Numbered from the stretch's first letter, positions 37,810 to 46,895 are shown. The stretch: DNA of 64,000 nt from VAZQ01 sp963817015 (GCA_963817015.1 CAWFMV010000019.1:496001-560000), one strand, 5' to 3'. Made by a program: numbers and translations. Notes: generated by a model from the sequence alone, not told the origin.

Positions 37810-38415
37810 TCAGAACCGATAATTGACCCCGATGCGAAACAGGCTCGATTCAAAGCCGTGATTGCTGCCCGTCAACCCATAGGGCCGATCCGACAAATCG
37901 ACATAAAGGTACTCGACCCGCGCCGACCAGGCATTGGTGAGCGCGACCTCCATGCCGGCACCTGCGGTCCATCCGGTGTGGATTCTGTTTTCGCTCGCGC
38001 CGCCGAGCTCGACCCGGCCGCCGCCGACGGCGAGCCCGAGCGTGCCGTAGACGAGCACGTTGCTGAACGCATAGCCGACGCGGCCGCGCATCGTGCCGAA
38101 CCACGGATTGGAGAACTTCCAGCCGGCGAAGCGGTCCTCCGCCCCCGAGATGTTGAGATCGACCTCAGCGCCAAATACGACGCTGCCAGCCTGCCAGTTG
38201 TAGCCGGCGCGCACACCACCGGCGATGCCGGAGGGGCGCGCCTGGTTATTCGTGACACTAGTCCACTGATAGCCAAGCTGGCCGCCGAGGTAGGGACCAC
38301 ACCAGCTGTGGACGCTCACAAGGTAAGGCGTCGCATAAGGCAAGCGTGGGATCTCGGCGGCGCTGGCGGCGCCGGCCGTCGTGATCGCGGCCGCGCCGCA
38401 GATCAGGCGTATCAT
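37810..38415 (-). CDS. Omp31/RopB-type outer-membrane beta-barrel protein
   Basis: A 201-residue barrel related to the one at 36387. The signal peptide ends at ASAAEIP. Marks are CGPYLGGQLGYQWTSV, GIAGGVRAGYNWQAGSVVFGAEVDLNISG, GTMRGRVGYAFSNVLVYGTLGLAVGGG, TGWTAGAGMEVALTNAWSARVEYLYVDLS and the terminal FRIGVNYRF. The frame is intact. Transcribed away from uvrC. Confidence 0.92.
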   Translation of the reverse strand: MIRLICGAAAITTAGAASAAEIPRLPYATPYLVSVHSWCGPYLGGQLGYQWTSVTNNQARPSGIAGGVRAGYNWQAGSVVFGAEVDLNISGAEDRFAGWKFSNPWFGTMRGRVGYAFSNVLVYGTLGLAVGGGRVELGGASENRIHTGWTAGAGMEVALTNAWSARVEYLYVDLSDRPYGLTGSNHGFESSLFRIGVNYRF

Positions 38416-38646
38416 CGTGGGTCTCCGGGGCCGCCATCGAGGCCGGCATTGGCCGCGATCGGCGAAAAGCCGGCCAATTTCGAGCCGTTTCTTCGCTAAA
38501 ATTTATGGCGAGTTGCTATTTAACCGTTGATGAATCGTTAGGGGCAAGCGTGCAGCAACCTTAAGGAATCCTGTCGCCGGCGCGTCGCGATCGACGTTTG
38601 ATTCACCATGCGGAGAGCTTACCTTTGGGGTCATGAGCGCGAGGAC

Positions 38647-40891
38647 ATGAGCGGCACGCCAAAAGACATCGATCCAGCGACCGAGCTCGTCGAGGAGGAC
38701 GAGGAGCAGAGCCTGCCCGAGACCGATCAGGGGATCGATCTCGCGACTGCGGCGGGCCCGCTCGCGGCCGGCCGCGCCGTCATCATGCGCCATGCCAAGA
38801 CCGCGCCCGGCGGTCCCGGCGTCTACCGCATGATCGACAGGAATGGCGACGTGCTCTACGTCGGCAAGGCCAAGAGCATCCGCAAGCGCATCCTCTCCTA
38901 TACGCGGCCGACCGGCTACGACCCGCGCATCGAGCGCATGATCGCGGCGACCGCGGCGCTCGAGTTCGTCTCGACCACGACCGAGACCGAAGCGCTGCTC
39001 TTGGAAGCCAACCTGATCAAGCGGCTGCGGCCGCGCTTCAATGTGCTGCTGCGCGACGACAAGTCGTTCCCCTATATCCTGATCACCGGCGATCACTGGG
39101 CGCCGCAGATCATCAAGCATCGCGGCGCGCGCAATCGGGAAGGGCGCTACTATGGCCCGTTCGCCTCGGTGTGGGCGGTCAACCGCACCATCACGGCGCT
39201 GCAGCGCGCGTTCCTGTTGCGCTCGTGCACAGATGCCTTCTTCGAAGGCCGCACGCGGCCGTGCCTGCTCTACCAGATCAAGCGCTGCTCGGGCCCGTGC
39301 ACGCGCGAGATCGAGTTCGCCGGCTATCGCGAGCTGGTGCGCGAGGCCAACGATTTTCTCTCCGGCAAGAGCCGCAAGGTGAAGGAGGAGCTTGCCGCCG
39401 AGATGGAGAAGGCGTCCGACGCGCTCGATTTCGAGCGCGCCGCGATCTATCGCGACCGGCTGGCCGCGCTCTCGGCCGTGCAGGCGCATCAGGGCATCAA
39501 TCCACGCGGCGTGGAGGAGGCCGACGTGTTCGCGCTGCATCAGGAGGGCGGCTTCTTCTGCGTGCAGGTGTTCTTCTTCCGCACCGGTCAGAACTGGGGC
39601 AATCGCGCGTATTTTCCGAAGGCCGACCGCAGTTTCGACGCCGGCGAGGTGATGGGCGCGTTCCTGGCGCAGTTCTATGACGACAAGCCGCCGCCGCGGC
39701 TCATTCTCGTCTCGCATGCTTTCGCGGAATGCGAGCTGTTGGCGCAGGCGCTCTCCGCCAAGAGCGGCCACAAGATCGAGGTGGCGCATCCGACCCGTGG
39801 CGAGAAGAAAGAGCTCGTCGACCATGCGCTCGCCAATGCGCGCGAGGCGCTGGGACGCAAGCTTGCCGACACCTCCTCGCAGCGCAAGCTGCTCGCGGCG
39901 CTTGGCGAGTGCTTCGCCTTGCCGCGCCCGCCGCGCCGCATCGAGGTCTACGACAACAGCCACATCCAGGGCACGAACGCGGTTGGTGCCATGGTCGTCG
40001 CCGGCTCCGAGGGCTTCCGCAAGAATCAGTATCGCAAGTTCAACATTCGCTCAGCCGATCTCACGCCGGGCGACGACTTCGCGATGATGCGCGAGGTGCT
40101 GGAGCGTCGCTTCAAGCGGCTGATGGCGGAGGCGCCGAGAGAATCCGTTGCGGTCGATGGAACACGGACGAGAGGCTGGCTCCGGTACCCTCTCCCACGG
40201 AACTCGGGCCTGCCCGAGTTCCGCATGATACTGCGCAAGTCGGCAAGCCCGACTTGCGACGGGAGAGGGTGGCGAGCGACGAGGGGCGAGCCGGGTGAGG
40301 GGGCGTTCGAAGACAACCCCTCACCCGCCCGCGCTTGCTCGTCGGCACCCTCTCCCGCAAGGGGAGAGGGTACGGAGCAAGCGGCGCACGAGGGAACGTC
40401 GAGAGTGCGAGGAGCTCGCGGATGGCACCGACTCCCCCTGGCCCGATCTCGTGATCATCGATGGCGGGCGTGGTCAGCTCTCCGCCGCGCAGGAAACGCT
40501 CGCTGCGCTTGGTCTTACTGACATACCCCTCGTGGGCGTTGCCAAGGGACCCGACCGCGATGCCGGGCGGGAGACCTTCCATATGGCGGGGCGCGAGCCG
40601 TTCATGCTCAAGCCGCGCGATCCGGTGCTCTACTTCATCCAGCGGCTGCGTGACGAGGCGCACCGGTTCGCGATCGGGTCGCACCGGGCCCGCCGCAAGA
40701 AAGACCTGCGCGAGGCCGGGCTGCAGGAGATTCCCGGCATTGGCCCGACCCGCAAGCGTGCACTCCTGCAGCACTTTGGCACGCTGAAAGCGATCGAGCG
40801 TGCCTCCGCGGGGGACCTCGCCAAAGTTCCCGGTGTAAGCGCCGAGACGGCGCGCAAAATTTACGACTTTTTTCACGACCGGCCTCATTAA
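38647..40891 (+). CDS. uvrC: UvrABC excinuclease subunit C, interrupted by a repeat-bearing insert
   Basis: UvrC makes both incisions in nucleotide-excision repair. From ATG 38647: GIY-YIG nuclease domain (GVYRMIDRNGDVLYVGKAK), the RPRFNVLLRDDKSFPYI and GRYYGPFAS blocks, the Cys cluster CLLYQIKRCSGPC, a UVR motif (LEFERAAIYRDRL-like), then EVYDNSHIQGTNAVGAMVV, the RNase H-like endonuclease with VIIDGGRGQL, DPVLYFIQRLRDEAHRFAI, and C-terminal helix-hairpin-helix repeats (IPGIGPTRKRALL, VPGVSAETARKI). Between EAPRESV (about 40147) and SPWPDL (about 40430) sits a palindrome-rich insert of roughly 280 bases, and the downstream frame is shifted by one. As read, the protein would stop at 40521. Confidence 0.92.
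40187..40371. repeat. Nested palindromic repeat inside uvrC
   Basis: An outer pair ACCCTCTCCC (40187) and GGGAGAGGGT (40261) encloses two smaller hairpins, AACTCGGGC-CT-GCCCGAGTT and AAGTCGG-CAAG-CCCGACTT. A second unit ACCCTCTCCC-GCAA-GGGGAGAGGGT ends at 40371. The GGTGAGGGG/CCCCTCACCC style is that of dispersed repeats in Bradyrhizobium-type genomes. Confidence 0.8.
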
Positions 40892-41096
40892 CCAGCGATA
40901 ACGCAAATGTGCGCCGGCTGTGCTGTGACGGCCTGAAAATGGCCCGTTCTTCGCTTGAAACCGAGGGTTCATGAGCCCAGGTCGAGGCTCAAGTCGGGCT
41001 CAACTCAGACCCAACTCGCCCCAGCGGTCGCAAGGATGGGGATGGTCGCAAAACGGTTGCTTTTTATGTGAGATCAGGAAGGGTATTCTCTGATTC

Positions 41097-41708
41097 ATGG
41101 AAGCCGTGACTCCAAGGCCGATCATTGTCCCGGGGCGCCCGTTCGCGCTGCCCAATGTTCTGACCTATGGGCGGATTGCGGCGGTGCCGGCCGTTGTCGC
41201 CTGCATGTACTGGCAGGACATCTGGCAGGGCGGGATTTGGCTGCGCTGGGTGGCGCTGGCGATCTTCATCTCGGCTGGGGTGACCGATTTTCTCGACGGG
41301 TATTTCGCCCGCAAATACGGCGAGCAATCGACCTTCGGTCGCATGCTCGATCCGATCGCCGACAAGCTCCTGGTGGCCTCCTGCCTGATGATGCTGGCGG
41401 TCGATGGCACCATCCGCGGCGCGCATGTGTGGGCCGCGATCGTGATCCTGTGCCGCGAGATACTGGTTTCTGGGCTGCGCGAATATCTCGCCGAGCTGCG
41501 GGTGAGCGTGCCGGTCACCCAGCTCGCCAAATGGAAGACTACGCTGCAGCTCATTGCGGTGGGCTTTCTGATCGCGGGCGACGCCGGCGATGCGGTCCTG
41601 CCGGTGGTGACGCCGATCGGGCTGTCGCTGCTGTGGCTGTCCGCGCTCCTCACTCTCTACACCGGCTACGACTATTTCCGCGCCGGTGTGCACCATCTGA
41701 TCAAGTGA
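41097..41708 (+). CDS. pgsA: CDP-diacylglycerol--glycerol-3-phosphate 3-phosphatidyltransferase
   Basis: PgsA makes phosphatidylglycerol phosphate in the inner membrane. The CDP-alcohol phosphotransferase signature is complete: DFLDGYFARKYGEQSTFGRMLDPIADK, matching DG-AR-G-D-D. It opens PFALPNVLTYGRIAAVP and has about five transmembrane helices. Length 203, frame intact. It follows uvrC and precedes moaD by 13 bases; uvrC-pgsA-moaD-moaE is a familiar alphaproteobacterial order. Confidence 0.95.
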   Translation: MEAVTPRPIIVPGRPFALPNVLTYGRIAAVPAVVACMYWQDIWQGGIWLRWVALAIFISAGVTDFLDGYFARKYGEQSTFGRMLDPIADKLLVASCLMMLAVDGTIRGAHVWAAIVILCREILVSGLREYLAELRVSVPVTQLAKWKTTLQLIAVGFLIAGDAGDAVLPVVTPIGLSLLWLSALLTLYTGYDYFRAGVHHLIK

Positions 41709-41721
41709 TCGAGGACGAGGC

Positions 41722-41973
41722 GTGAAGGTTCTGTACTTTGCGTGGGTGCGCGAGCGGGTCGGCAAGCCCGAGGAGGACGTCACGCCGCCCGCATCGGTCG
41801 CCACTGTCGGCGATCTGATCGCGTGGCTGTCCGGGCGCGGCGAAGGCTACGCGCATGCGTTCGAAAACCCGCGCGTGATCCGCGCAGCGATCGATCGCGC
41901 GCATGTGCGCGCCGATGCGGCGATCGTGGGTGCGCGCGAGATCGCGTTCTTCCCGCCCATGACTGGAGGATGA
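41722..41973 (+). CDS. moaD: Molybdopterin synthase small subunit
   Basis: MoaD carries the thiocarboxylated C-terminus that donates sulfur in molybdopterin synthesis. The 83-residue ubiquitin-fold protein opens VLYFAWVRERVG, has DLIAWLSGRGEGY and ends FFPPMTGG with the essential terminal Gly-Gly. It lies 13 bases after pgsA and 23 before moaE, its catalytic partner. The frame is intact. Confidence 0.95.
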   Translation: MKVLYFAWVRERVGKPEEDVTPPASVATVGDLIAWLSGRGEGYAHAFENPRVIRAAIDRAHVRADAAIVGAREIAFFPPMTGG

Positions 41974-41996
41974 CCGGTGGGTGATGAGCGAGTGAT

Positions 41997-42491
41997 ATGA
42001 CCGCGACCATGCGCCTGCAGCAGGAGCCGTTCGACGCCGCCGCCGAGGCGCGCGCGCTCACGCATGGGCACACCGATATCGGCGCGGTGGTCACCTTCAC
42101 CGGCATCTGCCGCGGCGACGAGAACGGCGAGCCGATCGCCGCCCTCACGCTGGAGCACTATCCTGGCATGGCGGAAGCCGAGATCGGTCGCCACATCGAG
42201 GCTGCCGAGCGCCGCTGGTCGCTGCGTGGCGTCACCGTCATCCATCGCTATGGCCGGATCACGCCCGGCGAGGACATTGTGCTGGTGGTGACCGCCTCGT
42301 CGCACCGGCAAGACGCCTTTGCGGCTGCCGAGTTCCTGATGGACTATCTCAAGACCCGCGCCCCGTTCTGGAAGCGGGTCGAGCGAGCTGCGAGTGGTAG
42401 CGTCAGTGGTTGGGTCGACGCCAAGTCGTCCGACGATGCCGCGGCTGACCGCTGGGGCAAAAAGCCAGGCCACAATCAGGCGGCCGAGTGA
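41997..42491 (+). CDS. moaE: Molybdopterin synthase catalytic subunit
   Basis: MoaE converts precursor Z to molybdopterin with MoaD. Visible blocks are IGAVVTFTGICRG, LTLEHYPGMAEAEI, VTVIHRYGRITPGEDIVLV, ASSHRQDAFAAAEFLMDYLKTRAPFWKRV with the active-site lysines, and an end at KSSDDAAADRWG-K. Length 164, slightly long at the C-terminus. The frame is intact. Confidence 0.95.
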   Translation: MTATMRLQQEPFDAAAEARALTHGHTDIGAVVTFTGICRGDENGEPIAALTLEHYPGMAEAEIGRHIEAAERRWSLRGVTVIHRYGRITPGEDIVLVVTASSHRQDAFAAAEFLMDYLKTRAPFWKRVERAASGSVSGWVDAKSSDDAAADRWGKKPGHNQAAE

Positions 42492-42579
42492 GCGGCCAGT
42501 GGTCGTGGCGCGTAGCTGCGGCTTGATGTAGGCTCAAGCTATTCACCTGCTCCATCAGGGTGTTCCAATGTGTCCGTGG

Positions 42580-42729
42580 CTAGTGCCGCCGATTTGAAGT
42601 TCCTACATCATCTGCAGAACTCGCTAGGAACTTCAAATCGAAAAGCGGCACTAGAAAGTAGGAGTGCTAGTGCCGTGTTCGTGTCAGAGCTGCTGAGGTG
42701 TGTGACGAACTTCGGAAACGGGGCACTAG
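42580..42729. repeat. MITE-like bipartite palindromic element, copy 1
   Basis: The ends are perfect inverted repeats CTAGTGCC and GGCACTAG. Inside are two stem-loops: unit A with GATTTGAAGTTCCTA and TAGGAACTTCAAATC, and unit B with CGTGTTCGTGTC and GACGAACTTCGG. The same two units in opposite orientation form copy 2 at 54890. No transposase is encoded. It contains every plausible start codon of yqgE. Confidence 0.85.
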
Positions 42730-43358
42730 CGCGCCCGATCCTGGCCTTGGCTGCGCTTCTTGCGTTGCTCGCTGTCGCGCCGCCGATCGCGGCCCAGCAG
42801 CCTGACGACGCGCCCCAGCAGGCACCCGAGAAGTTCGCCTCGCTCGCCGGCCAATTCCTGGTAGCGACGCCCTCGATGGAGGACCAGCGTTTCGTACGGA
42901 CGGTGATCCTGATAGCTCGCCACAATAAGGACGGCGCCTTCGGGCTGATCATCAACCGGCCGGCCGCCGAGCGGCCGCTGTCGCAACTGCTCGAGGCGCT
43001 CGGCGAGAAAGGGTCGGCGGTCGGCGGAACCGTGCGTCTGTTCGCAGGCGGTCCGGTGCAGCCCGAGCTCGGCTTTGTCATGCACAGCCCCGACTACATG
43101 GGGCCGCAGACGCTGGCAGTCGACGGCCACGTGTCGGTCACCATGAGCCTCGACATCCTGCGCGACATCGCCACCGGCAAGGGCCCGCAAAAGAGCCTGA
43201 TCACGTTCGGCTACGCGGGCTGGGCACCGGGGCAGCTTGAGGGCGAGATCGCGCGCCGGTCGTGGACCACGGTTCCCGCCGACAGCAAGCTGATCTTCGA
43301 CGAGGACCGCAGCAAGCTCTGGGATATCGTCTATGCGCTGCGCATCCAGGATCTTTAA
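42702..43358 (+). CDS. YqgE/AlgH-family protein with signal-like N-terminus
   Basis: YqgE/AlgH proteins have a conserved fold of unknown biochemical role. The core reads LAGQFLVATPSMEDQRFVRTVILIARHNKDGAFGLIINRPA, then GGPVQPELGFVMHSPDY, LDILRDIATGKGPQ and FGYAGWAPGQLEGEI, ending near WDIVYALRIQDL. A hydrophobic ILALAALLALLAVAPPIAA precedes the core, so export is likely. The native start is unclear because a palindromic element occupies 42580-42729. The GTG at 42702 with GAGG upstream is my choice; GTGs at 42675, 42681 and 42570 are alternatives, and the last would add about 44 repeat-encoded residues. It overlaps the next gene by 26 bases. Confidence 0.85.
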   Translation: MTNFGNGALARPILALAALLALLAVAPPIAAQQPDDAPQQAPEKFASLAGQFLVATPSMEDQRFVRTVILIARHNKDGAFGLIINRPAAERPLSQLLEALGEKGSAVGGTVRLFAGGPVQPELGFVMHSPDYMGPQTLAVDGHVSVTMSLDILRDIATGKGPQKSLITFGYAGWAPGQLEGEIARRSWTTVPADSKLIFDEDRSKLWDIVYALRIQDL

Positions 43359-44343
43359 TCGGAATCTCGCGAGACGATTGGACATTGCGGTGCCGGCAAT
43401 CGTTGCCGCGCTTCTGATTGCAGCTGGAGCCTCAGCTCCTTCCGTATGGGCGCAGGCAGCGCGCACAATCCGGATCGTAGTGTCTGTGCCCGCCGGCGGC
43501 GCCATTGATTCGCTCGCGCGTATCCTGGCCGACGAGATCGCACGCACCGGCGGACAGACGATCATCATCGACAGCCGGCCGGGTGGCGGTGGCGTGATTG
43601 CGGCCGAGGCGGTAGCGCGCGCCGCGCCCGACGGCAATACGCTGCTCATCAACACCAACGGCATGATCGTCAACGCACTCCTGCGCAAGGTCAGCTTCGA
43701 TCCGCTCACGAGCTTCGAGCCGATCTGCAAGCTGGTGACCTCGCCGCTGGTGCTGGTCGTCAACAGCGCCTCGCCCTACCGCACGCTCAACGAGCTTGTG
43801 GCAGGGGCGCGCGCGAAGCCCGGGGAGCTGTCGTTCGCGAGCGTCGGCCCCCATAGCACGCAGCACATGGCGATCGAGCGGTTCAAGCGGCAGGCCGGCA
43901 TCGACATCACCTACGTGCCTTATCCCGGTGGCGCGCCCGCGATCAACGCGCTGATGGGTCAGCACGTGACCGCCGTGCTGCAGAACTATCAGGAGGTCAA
44001 AGGACAACTGGATGCGGGAGCGCTACGCGCAATTGCGGTTCCGTCGGCGCGGCGCATCGAGCCATTGCCCGAGCTGCCCACCATCGCGGAATCCGGCTTT
44101 CCGGGTTTCGATGCGGAAGTGTGGTTCGGCCTGGTCGCGCCGGCGAAGACGCCGCCTGCGACGGTGGCGCAGCTCGTGGGCTCCTTCAGCCGTGCGGTCG
44201 AGGCGCCGGAGGTCAAGCCCAAGCTTGCGGTCCAGGCGCTCTATCCGGACCCGCGTTGCGGCGCCGAGTTTGCCGCCCACCTGCGCCGTCAGTCCGACGA
44301 CTATGCGCAGATGATCCGCGCGCTGAACATCAAAGGCGAGTAG
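43333..44343 (+). CDS. Bug/TctC-family solute-binding protein
   Basis: Fourth Bug protein of the window. The ATG at 43333 lies inside the end of yqgE. A signal peptide with a long n-region ends near PSVWAQAA. Marks are VSVPAGGAIDSLARILADEIA, DSRPGGGGVIAAEAVARAAPDGNTLL, SVGPHSTQHMAIERF, VPYPGGAPAINALMGQHV and LVAPAKTPPATVAQL. Length 336, frame intact. It leads toward the amidohydrolase and beta-propeller genes on the same strand, so an operon for import and hydrolysis of a carboxylate or amide is possible. No TctAB is adjacent. Confidence 0.92.
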   Translation: MRCASRIFNRNLARRLDIAVPAIVAALLIAAGASAPSVWAQAARTIRIVVSVPAGGAIDSLARILADEIARTGGQTIIIDSRPGGGGVIAAEAVARAAPDGNTLLINTNGMIVNALLRKVSFDPLTSFEPICKLVTSPLVLVVNSASPYRTLNELVAGARAKPGELSFASVGPHSTQHMAIERFKRQAGIDITYVPYPGGAPAINALMGQHVTAVLQNYQEVKGQLDAGALRAIAVPSARRIEPLPELPTIAESGFPGFDAEVWFGLVAPAKTPPATVAQLVGSFSRAVEAPEVKPKLAVQALYPDPRCGAEFAAHLRRQSDDYAQMIRALNIKGE

Positions 44344-44427
44344 CCCAGTGCTTTGACAGGGTACCGGGCAGGGCGCACAGTGCGTCAAAACACGACGAGC
44401 TCAATTTATTGAGACGCAAAGGGAGAA

Positions 44428-45810
44428 ATGCCGATGTCCCAGCTGACCGCCGCCTGGTTTGGCCTCGCCGCGCTTGCGGCGGCTGCCGTCGTGCAGCCTG
44501 CAAGTGCGCAGACCGTTCTGTTCGAGGGCGCGCGCCTGATCGCCGGCGACGGCAGTGCTGCGCTCGAGAATTCCGCAATTCTGGTCGAGCGCGGCGCCAT
44601 CACACGCATCGGCCGCAGCGGCGAAATCGCAGCACCCGCAGGGACCACGCGGATCGACCTCGCCGGCAAGACCGTAATGCCGGCGATCATCGCCCCCCAT
44701 GTGCATCCGGGCTTCCAGAGCGGGCTGACTTATCTCGCGGAGAATTTCAAGCGCGAGACCATCCTCGAGGATCTCAACCGCGCGCTCTATTTCGGCGTCT
44801 CGACCGTGATGTCCCAGGGCATCGAGCGGGGCGAGGTCATGTACCAGATCCGCACCGAGCAGGCGGAAGGCCGCCTGGGCGGCGCGCGCCTCATGCTCGC
44901 GGGCCGCGGCATGGGAGCGCCTAATGCGGGTCCGGGCAATCCGATCTATGCCAACTTTGCCTATGAGGTCACGACCGAGGAGCAGGCGCGTGCCAATGTG
45001 CGCGAGCTCGTTGCCAAAAAGGTCGACGCGGTGAAGATCTGGGTCGACGATCGCGGCGGTCGCGCGCCCAAGCTGCCGATCGCGATCTCGCGTGCGGTGA
45101 TCGACGAGGCGCACAAGAATGGCCTCAAGGTCGCCGCTCACATTTTCTATCACGACGATGCAGTCGCGCTCGCGGAAGCCCGCATCGACAGTTTCGCGCA
45201 TCTGGTGCGCGACAAGGTCATGAGCGACGAGCTGATCGCGCTCACCATCAAGAACAAGGTCTATGTGATGCCGAATATCGGCTCGCCCGAGCGCGGCATC
45301 TACAAGACACCGGCGCCCTGGCTTGACGAGCCCTATCTCGCGGGTCTTTTGCGCGACACCGTGGCGCCCGAGGTGATCGAGCGCATGCGCAAGGCGCATG
45401 TCTCGCGCGATCCGGTGCTCGCCGAGCGCAATTCCAAGAACTACGACATCCTCAAGCGCAGCGTGGCCAAGCTCGGCGCGGCCGGCGCCCATGTCATTCT
45501 CGGCTCCGACACCGGGCTCGAGGACCATTTCTTCGGCTATGCCGAGCAGAAGGAGCTCGAGCTTATGGTGCAGGCCGGCATGACGCCGTCGCAGGTGATC
45601 GTGGCGGCGACCAGCCGCGCGGCGGAGTATCTCGGCTTGGCCGATCGCGGGCTGCTGGCACCGGGCAAGCGCGCCGATCTCCTGGTGCTCGACGGCAATC
45701 CGCTTGATGACATTCGCAACACGCGGCGGATCGCGAAGATTTATCTCGCCGGCGCGGAGGTCGATCGCGCAGCTCTCAAGGCCTCGCTCACGAAGGCTGC
45801 GAGGAACTGA
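44428..45810 (+). CDS. Exported amidohydrolase
   Basis: A metal-dependent hydrolase of the amidohydrolase superfamily. The ATG at 44434 sits eight bases from GGGAG, so it may be the true start rather than 44428. The signal peptide ends near PASAQTV. Metal ligands fit APHVHPG (HxH), the VDAVKIWVDD strand with the bridging lysine, VAAHIFYHDD, and LGSDTGLEDH (the final Asp). The C-terminus returns to the small beta-domain with GLLAPGKRADLLVLDGNPLDDI. Length 460, frame intact. Substrate is unknown. Confidence 0.9.
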   Translation: MPMSQLTAAWFGLAALAAAAVVQPASAQTVLFEGARLIAGDGSAALENSAILVERGAITRIGRSGEIAAPAGTTRIDLAGKTVMPAIIAPHVHPGFQSGLTYLAENFKRETILEDLNRALYFGVSTVMSQGIERGEVMYQIRTEQAEGRLGGARLMLAGRGMGAPNAGPGNPIYANFAYEVTTEEQARANVRELVAKKVDAVKIWVDDRGGRAPKLPIAISRAVIDEAHKNGLKVAAHIFYHDDAVALAEARIDSFAHLVRDKVMSDELIALTIKNKVYVMPNIGSPERGIYKTPAPWLDEPYLAGLLRDTVAPEVIERMRKAHVSRDPVLAERNSKNYDILKRSVAKLGAAGAHVILGSDTGLEDHFFGYAEQKELELMVQAGMTPSQVIVAATSRAAEYLGLADRGLLAPGKRADLLVLDGNPLDDIRNTRRIAKIYLAGAEVDRAALKASLTKAARN

Positions 45811-45873
45811 TTGCTGCGTTATGATCTTCGATATGCTCTTCGATGAATGTGGGACCCAAGGAGGACAAGCGTC

Positions 45874-46827
45874 ATGATTGGAAAATTGACTACGTCCGTG
45901 GCGGCGCTGGCGTTCGCGATGACGGCGGCTGAGGCCGCGCAGGTCTCCTTCTATCAGCTCCCGTCGGGCGCCTATCCGCACGACGTGTCGCCGGCGCCCG
46001 ACGGCAAGGTCTGGTACTCCGGCCAGCAGCTTGGCGTGCTCGGCATATTCGATCCCAAGACCGGCAAGGCCGAGCATGTTTCGCTTGGATCGAACTCGTC
46101 GCCGCATGGCGTGATCACGGCGCCTGACGGCTCGGCCTGGCTCACCGACGGCGGGCAGAACGCGATGGTGCGCTTCGACCCCGCAACGCGCGCCATCAAG
46201 GTGTTTCCGCTGCCGAAGGAGTTTCCGCGCGCCAATCTTAATACAGCCGTGATCGACAAGCGCGGCGTCGTCTGGTTCACCGGGCAGAACGGCGTTTACG
46301 GGCGTGTCGATCCGAAGGTTGGCAAGGTCGAGGCCTGGGCCTCCCCACGCGGGCGCGGGACTTATGGCATCACGGTGACGCCCAAGGGCGAGATCTGGTA
46401 CGCCTCGCTTGCCGGTGACCACATTGCGCATGTCGATCCCGAGACCGGCGCTGCGACTGTCGTGGAGCCGCCGCGCAAGGGCGTCGGGCCGCGCCGGGTC
46501 TGGTCGGATTCCAAGGGCATGCTGTGGGCGAGCTTCTGGAACGCCGGTGGCATCGGCCGCTACGATCCGGAGAAAAAGACCTGGACGCACTTCCCGATGC
46601 CGCAGAGCAAGTCGAGCACCTATGCGGTCTACGTCGACGACAAGGACCGGGTCTGGGCGACCGACTGGGCAGCAAATTCGATCCAGCGCTTCGATCCGGT
46701 GAGCGAGCGCTATGAGACCTTCCCGAGCGACAAGCGTGGCGCCAATGTGCGCCAGATGCTCGGCCGTCCCGGTGAAGCCTGGGGCGGTGAATCCGGCAAT
46801 GACCGGCTGGTGGTGATCCGCGATTGA
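45874..46827 (+). CDS. Exported beta-propeller, virginiamycin B lyase-like
   Basis: A seven-bladed propeller of the Vgb type. AAGGAGG lies nine bases before ATG 45874 and the signal peptide ends near AEAAQV. Blades repeat the pattern PHGV-APDGSAWLTDGGQNAMVRFDP, e.g. GITVTPKGEIWYASLAGDHIAHVDP and YAVYVDDKDRVWATDWAANSIQRFDP. Real Vgb linearises streptogramin B, but most homologues have other, unknown roles, and the exported form argues against antibiotic inactivation in the cytosol. Length 317, frame intact. It follows the amidohydrolase gene by 63 bases. Confidence 0.88.
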   Translation: MIGKLTTSVAALAFAMTAAEAAQVSFYQLPSGAYPHDVSPAPDGKVWYSGQQLGVLGIFDPKTGKAEHVSLGSNSSPHGVITAPDGSAWLTDGGQNAMVRFDPATRAIKVFPLPKEFPRANLNTAVIDKRGVVWFTGQNGVYGRVDPKVGKVEAWASPRGRGTYGITVTPKGEIWYASLAGDHIAHVDPETGAATVVEPPRKGVGPRRVWSDSKGMLWASFWNAGGIGRYDPEKKTWTHFPMPQSKSSTYAVYVDDKDRVWATDWAANSIQRFDPVSERYETFPSDKRGANVRQMLGRPGEAWGGESGNDRLVVIRD

Positions 46828-46895
46828 CGGCTTGCAGAAGAACTTGCACGCCGGCCTGACCGCCCTGAGCGGCTAGGCCGACGTGCGTGAGTATG

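Noticed and set aside
38503..39963. A 486-codon open frame antisense to uvrC
   Set aside because: It covers the well-supported GIY-YIG part of uvrC and has low-complexity Arg/Ala/Leu composition.
40147..40430. Intein or group II intron in uvrC
   Set aside because: The insert is about 280 bases, palindrome-rich and lacks intein splice residues, LAGLIDADG motifs or reverse-transcriptase sequence.
29166..42729. CRISPR array from repeated palindromes
   Set aside because: The repeats are scattered singly or in inverted pairs, not evenly spaced direct repeats, and no cas genes are present.
44401..46590. A 729-codon open frame antisense to the amidohydrolase and propeller genes
   Set aside because: It mirrors strongly coding genes on the plus strand; the translation is rich in Arg, His and Asp with no domain, which is the usual artefact of GC-rich third positions.
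45874..46827. Streptogramin-resistance gene vgb
   Set aside because: Only the propeller pattern matches; the protein is exported and sits in a metabolic context, so a resistance call is not supported.
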